Shown here: one piece after another, positions 60,101-64,000 of the stretch
Position numbering within the stretch: the first letter of the stretch is position 1
Layout of the letters: each line of letters opens with the position of its first letter
NCBI GenBank assembly: GCA_028274465.1
Contig: CM051457.1
Coordinates: 17,309,097-17,373,096 of the forward strand
Direction: 5' to 3'
From: Plantago ovata
Lineage: Eukaryota; Streptophyta; Magnoliopsida; Lamiales; Plantaginaceae
DNA: 64,000 nucleotides
Notes under the pieces: generated by a model
Database searches by the model: none
What the model saw: the letters and a program-made list of their open reading frames with translations, nothing else
What the model was told of the DNA's origin: nothing
Position numbers and translations under genes: made by a program

Positions 60101-62589
60101 AGGTAATGTTCCCCTCCCCCCCCAAAAAAAAATAAAAAAATAAAAAAAAGAAATAAAATTTTGAAAATAAAAATTTAGAGTTGTCAATATTAGTATTGTG
60201 TCACAATGGCCACTCTTCTCCTCTTGTATTGCCTGTTCCAATACTGAGTGACTGGTTCATTCATAATTATAAACGTGCCTGGAAGCCCTGGATGCTTTGT
60301 TTTGTACGGTTTCTTTACAAACTATTAAGATCATCTATCATCTTAGTTTAGCAACTATATTTGGTGTGTTTACTTGTATCCATACCGAAGCTAATAATCT
60401 TGTTGGTGAATTTTCATTTAATAGATTTCGAATTTCCTCACGATTGGTGCCAATGCATGAATTTCTCACCTGGATGCTCAATTTACTATTATGGGAATAT
60501 ATATTCTGATCTCTTACTGGGTGGTCGTCCAGGTATGGGACAGGCGTTGCTTTGTAGCTAAGGGAGAAGCTGCAGGAGTCCTGATGGGACATTTAGAAGG
60601 CATCACCTTCATTGATACAAGAGGAGATGGCCGCTACTTGATCTCAAATGGAAAGGACCAAGCCATTAAACTTTGGGATATAAGGAAAATGTCATCTAAT
60701 GTCAACTAGTATGTATACTCTGCTCCTATATCTCTGCTTCACACGCACCGACATGGTCACACCCACTCACACACGCTCGTGCATACCCACTCACACTCAC
60801 GTACACATGCACATGATCTAATAAAATTTCATATGTGTTGTTTCATCAATAAGAGCTTTAGCAATGGTTCTTCATTGGTAACTACCCTATAGGCTATAGC
60901 ACATACATTTCCTTACACTTGGCTCCTCTGACAGCTTTAACCCAGCTTTTTCATCATATGCCAGCAAAAATGTTTAGCACATATCAATATCTTCACCATC
61001 TAACATATCCATATATCATAAGTATTAGATAAGGTTACAAGTGAATGCTTCAATCTACTATCTATCTTCATGCTTGTGTGAGTCCATTCTTTTCATAATG
61101 AATGAAACTTCATCTTTTCTCCAGTATTTGCAAAATAAATGAACCTAGGTATATCGCCCTTTTCAACTCCAATAGCCTAGTTCTCACTTAGGATGAAACA
61201 GGCCAGAATTTTCTTTATATTGAACACTAGGGAGTATATACCAAATGAATCTTAATTACAAGCTCTGTCCAGCCCAGCTATTGAAGTGCTTAAATATTAG
61301 TTTTGACTTGTGTATTTGATTACTGATAATTGTGATATAATCAGTATATTTTATTGTTCTAGAAACATCATGGTTTTTCTTAACAACACATGCCTATCTC
61401 TAAGTTAAAGATAGACTGTTTCCATGCCAGTCGTTATATTGAACTGCTAATCAGCAAACATAGCACCCTAAGCTCTAAATCATGGGTTTACAAGTATTAG
61501 GTTTTTCTGACAGGGATTGTATACAGTCTAACCAAATCCTTTCACTGTTTATGTCTGGTTGAACTGTTCATGGAGCATTTGTTATGACCTAAAGAAATAT
61601 CTCCTCGCTCTGAATCAACCAGCAATTAATTTGATTCTGCTACATCTTTCTGATACAGCAAACCGAAACGCCGATATGCCGAATGGGATTACCGATGGAT
61701 GGATTATCCTGAACATGCAAAAAATTTGAAAAACCCTGATGACGTGTCAATTGCAACATACAAAGGGCATCAAGTCTTGCGTACTTTGATACGCTGTTAT
61801 TTTTCGCCAGCAGATAGGTGAGATGCTACAATAGGTCTCGTATCTGTGCTACCTTATACAGCATGCATTAATTCGTAACGCTAGTCATATGCTCCACTGA
61901 TGTATTTCTTGTCATAAAATTATGTAACTTACAATTCCATTCTGCTTCTACCTTGCAGCACTGGACAAAAGTATATATACACTGGATCTACTGATTCCTC
62001 TGTCTATGTTTATGATGTGGTAAGCTTCTATACTTAATATGGCATCCACATATTGCAATTTTCATTTTTCTTTGGTGAAAGTTTAAACTTCAATGTGCAA
62101 TTTCTTGTAAACACGAGAGCTAAAGGATTGCATTTTGGTTTTGGTGTTCCCATTGCCTACATTAGCACATCAGATTAGATTTCCTTATTTTTCAACTTTT
62201 AAATGGGGGTGTGTTTATTGATATTTATGTGAAGCATGACTAACAGAGCATAGTGTCATAATGCCACAAGAAAATACTTCTGGTTGCAAGATTTTGTGGA
62301 AACAGAAAGGAGATAGTAATACTAATATGAGAAATGGCGCATTTTATGTTTATAAATGTGAGTCTGGTTTTGATCTGTCTTAATTCTCCCTGTGCAGCTA
62401 AGTGGTGATCAAGTTGCAAAACTCGATTTCCATGATGATCCTGTTAGAGACTGCAATTGGCACCCTTATTACCCGATGATGGTGAGCTCGTCATGGGATG
62501 GGATGCTTGCCTGTTGGGAATTTCCTGGTAAAGAGGGGTTAAACCCATTGGCTTTGAGACGAGCAGCAACAAGAAGGCGTCGACGGTAA
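57174..62589 (+). CDS. LEC14B-like WD40-repeat protein (DCAF11-type)
   Basis: A 474-residue WD40 protein matching plant LEC14B proteins, relatives of DCAF11, a substrate receptor of CUL4-DDB1 ubiquitin ligases. That role in plants is inferred. Exons: 57174-57551, 57622-57741, 58551-58628, 59069-59251, 60025-60102, 60533-60708, 61659-61817, 61959-62019 and 62398-62589, all GT-AG, totalling 475 codons. The N-terminal 110 or so residues are non-repeat. WD-type blades then follow, with SHIRIYDVD, ESIYVYDLEARRL, GHIIYSGSDDHLCKVWDRR, QAIKLWDIRKM, SSVYVYDV and SSWDGMLACWEF. The segment KPKRRYAEWDYRWMDYP between blades is characteristic of the LEC14B/DCAF11 group. The C-terminus is very basic (RRAATRRRRR). 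The start is the first ATG after the leader intron. Exon sizes of 78, 120 and 183 match in-phase blade units. Confidence 0.93.
60113..60160. repeat. Poly(C)/poly(A) low-complexity tract
   Basis: A C-run followed by A-rich sequence just inside intron 5 of the WD40 gene. A CA-rich tract (ACTCACACACG...) also lies at 60735-60812 in intron 6. Confidence 0.8.
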
Positions 62590-63126
62590 TCTGGCGTGTA
62601 AAAGGTGCATAGATATGCTATTGTGACAGCGTCTATTATGTATAAAAAGGTTGTGTCTAAAATAAAAGTCAAACGTGCAAGAACTTAAGTTTTGATGTTA
62701 ATGTGGTTAGCTGGGAGTGTGTTTGTAGATTGGTTTTTATTAATAAGAAAAAGATGTTGGCAGGAAGAAACCAAGTACTGTACAGTTGGGTTACTGAATA
62801 TAGGTTTGTCTCTATTTCTTGGTAGGCAGGCACATAGTATGAACTATTGTAACAATCGGATGAAAATGCAACGAATTTAAACTTGGGTAGACATACTTGG
62901 AACATATTGAGACGACCTGGTTGTCCTGCAAATCTCATCCTCTTCCTCTGCAGTGACTTCATTCTTGATGTAGATAAGAAATGTATGCAAATGAAGTGTC
63001 CAAATTATGACAATACACAACAGAACATATAGAAGGCACCTTCTAACTGGAAGCCTCTTCACTAGCAGCAACTTAAGGTGTGGACTGTGGAAGCATAATT
63101 CGAAAATTTATACTCTCCCACTTTTT

Positions 63127-63224
63127 AACTTTTTTGGTCAACAGTTTTTGATTTTCACTACAAATTAGTATTTAAAACTTTTTTGGTCAACAATTTTTGA
63201 TTTTCACTACAAATTAGTATTTAA
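63127..63224. repeat. 49-bp tandem duplication (two copies)
   Basis: 63127-63175 and 63176-63224 (AACTTTTTTGGTCAACA...) differ at one base. They lie about 215 bp upstream of the amine oxidase ATG, within its likely promoter. The second copy also starts an inverted repeat: about 63207-63272 pairs with about 63314-63355 (AGTTGATTC and CAAAAGTAGTC words). Confidence 0.9.
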
Positions 63225-63298
63225 GTTGATTCATATTGCATATAATGACGAGCTTACTCCAAAAGTAGTCCAGCAAGCAAAGCACCAAGCCAACAATA

Positions 63299-63312
63299 GT
63301 ACTCCGGAGTAC
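63299..63312 (+). promoter_or_regulatory. Paired GTAC cores in a palindrome, possible SPL7-type site
   Basis: AGTACTCCGGAGTAC contains two GTAC cores (63299-63302 and 63309-63312) about 126-139 bp upstream of the amine oxidase ATG. GTAC is the core bound by SBP-domain proteins, but it is short and common, and this one sits in the loop of a hairpin. Function is speculative. Confidence 0.25.
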
Positions 63313-63437
63313 AGACTACTTTTGGAAGTATGCTCGAATCAACCTTAATACTAATTAAGACCAAGGACAAATGTTTGAAAGAGACCAACCAAATGAACAA
63401 AGCACTCAACAAACTTTGACATCATTACAGATCAAAC

Positions 63438-64000
63438 ATGGTTTCTTCATCTTCTCTCACTAGTACTCTTTTTCTTCTCTTATTCATCATCTTCTTCTTC
63501 CTCCTTTCTCCCATTAGTTCACTCCAGTATCAGCATCCATTAGACTCTCTAACACCATCAGAACTTAACCAAGTCCAATCTCTAGTCCACAGCCTTTTCC
63601 CATCTCACAATGTCAGCTTCCATTATGTAGGCCTGGACGAGCCAGATAAACCCACAGTGCTCTCCTGGCAATCAAGTATTGATCATCAAGAAGCAACAAT
63701 CCCTTCCCGACGTGCGTTTGTCGTAGCACGAGTCGATAGTAAAACGCACGAAATCACCGTTGACTTATCTAACAGTTCGATATTTTCGAACACAGTGTAC
63801 CAAGGAGATGGCTACCCAGTCCTGAACTTTGGAGAACAAGTAGCTGCTAGCAAACTGGCAATCTCGTATGAGCCGTTCGTGGATTCTGTTTTGAAAAGAG
63901 GGCTGAAGCTGGACCAAGTGGTGTGTCTGTGTTTCACTGTTGGGTGGTTTGGAGAGGAGAAAACTGACAGGATTGTGAATGTTATGTGTTATTATTTGGA
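63438..64000 (+). CDS. Primary amine oxidase (copper/TPQ type), N-terminal part
   Basis: A copper amine oxidase oxidises putrescine and related amines to the aldehyde, ammonia and hydrogen peroxide in the cell wall or peroxisome. The visible 187 residues start MVSSSSLTSTLFLLLFIIFF, a clear signal peptide, so the apoplast is likely. The small N2/N3 domains follow: HPLDSLTPSELNQVQSLV, then FHYVGLDEPDKP and AFVVARVDSKTHEITVDL. The frame is open at the window edge, so the catalytic domain with the TPQ tyrosine and the three copper-binding His lies outside. The start is the only ATG ahead of the signal peptide. It is tandem with the WD40 gene. Confidence 0.9.
   Translation, partial: MVSSSSLTSTLFLLLFIIFFFLLSPISSLQYQHPLDSLTPSELNQVQSLVHSLFPSHNVSFHYVGLDEPDKPTVLSWQSSIDHQEATIPSRRAFVVARVDSKTHEITVDLSNSSIFSNTVYQGDGYPVLNFGEQVAASKLAISYEPFVDSVLKRGLKLDQVVCLCFTVGWFGEEKTDRIVNVMCYYL

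Overview
This window is nuclear DNA of a flowering plant, most likely a core eudicot. The genes have many short AT-rich GT-AG introns, the intergenic DNA is AT-rich and full of small nested transposons, and the protein families are plant-specific: SBP-box factor, plastid DXS, RETICULATA-related, amino acid permease, SCL-type SR protein, PGG-domain protein. I cannot fix the family or species. There is no sign of bacterial, organellar or viral origin.

Layout. 0.5-6.5 kb: an F-box/LRR-like gene (-) with a frame break, a deleted pectinesterase pseudogene (+), a 1.8-kb inverted-repeat transposon with a Stowaway-like MITE inside it, and a PGG-domain gene (+) with a frame break. 7.2-9.1 kb: a RETICULATA-related plastid protein (-). 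9.1-18.9 kb: no convincing gene. It holds a 4.8-kb foldback element rich in a TTATGGTTTT motif and a 487-bp direct duplication carrying a tRNA-like SINE segment. 19.0-20.2 kb: a second F-box gene (+), also broken. 21.3-25.6 kb: an amino acid permease (+, 7 exons). 26.1-30.4 kb: plastid DXS (-, 10 exons), convergent with the permease. 30.4-35.1 kb: gene-poor. 35.1-35.7 kb: bL33-type ribosomal protein (-). 38.5-42.1 kb: an SR splicing factor that looks like SCL28 (-, 6 exons). 42.1-48.4 kb: a nest of MITEs and MULEs, including a 967-bp MULE with a dense palindrome core. 48.4-54.2 kb: the copper-response regulator SPL7 (+, 10 exons). 57.2-62.6 kb: a LEC14B-like WD40 protein (+, 9 coding exons). 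63.4 kb to the end: the first part of a secreted copper amine oxidase (+), cut by the window edge.

Functional picture. The genes are individually expressed housekeeping or regulatory loci, not a cluster. DXS starts the plastid MEP isoprenoid pathway, the RETICULATA-related protein is a plastid membrane protein, SPL7 governs copper economy, and a copper enzyme happens to lie 9 kb downstream of it. From memory, the order bL33 - SCL28 - SPL7 matches an Arabidopsis chromosome 5 segment (about At5g18790 to At5g18830), which would make this block ancestral microsynteny. I found no evidence of a wholly new gene system. The novelty is in the structure of the transposable elements and in several broken genes. 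All gene models were joined by eye from splice signals and reading-frame continuity. Multi-exon models were checked to add up to a whole number of codons.
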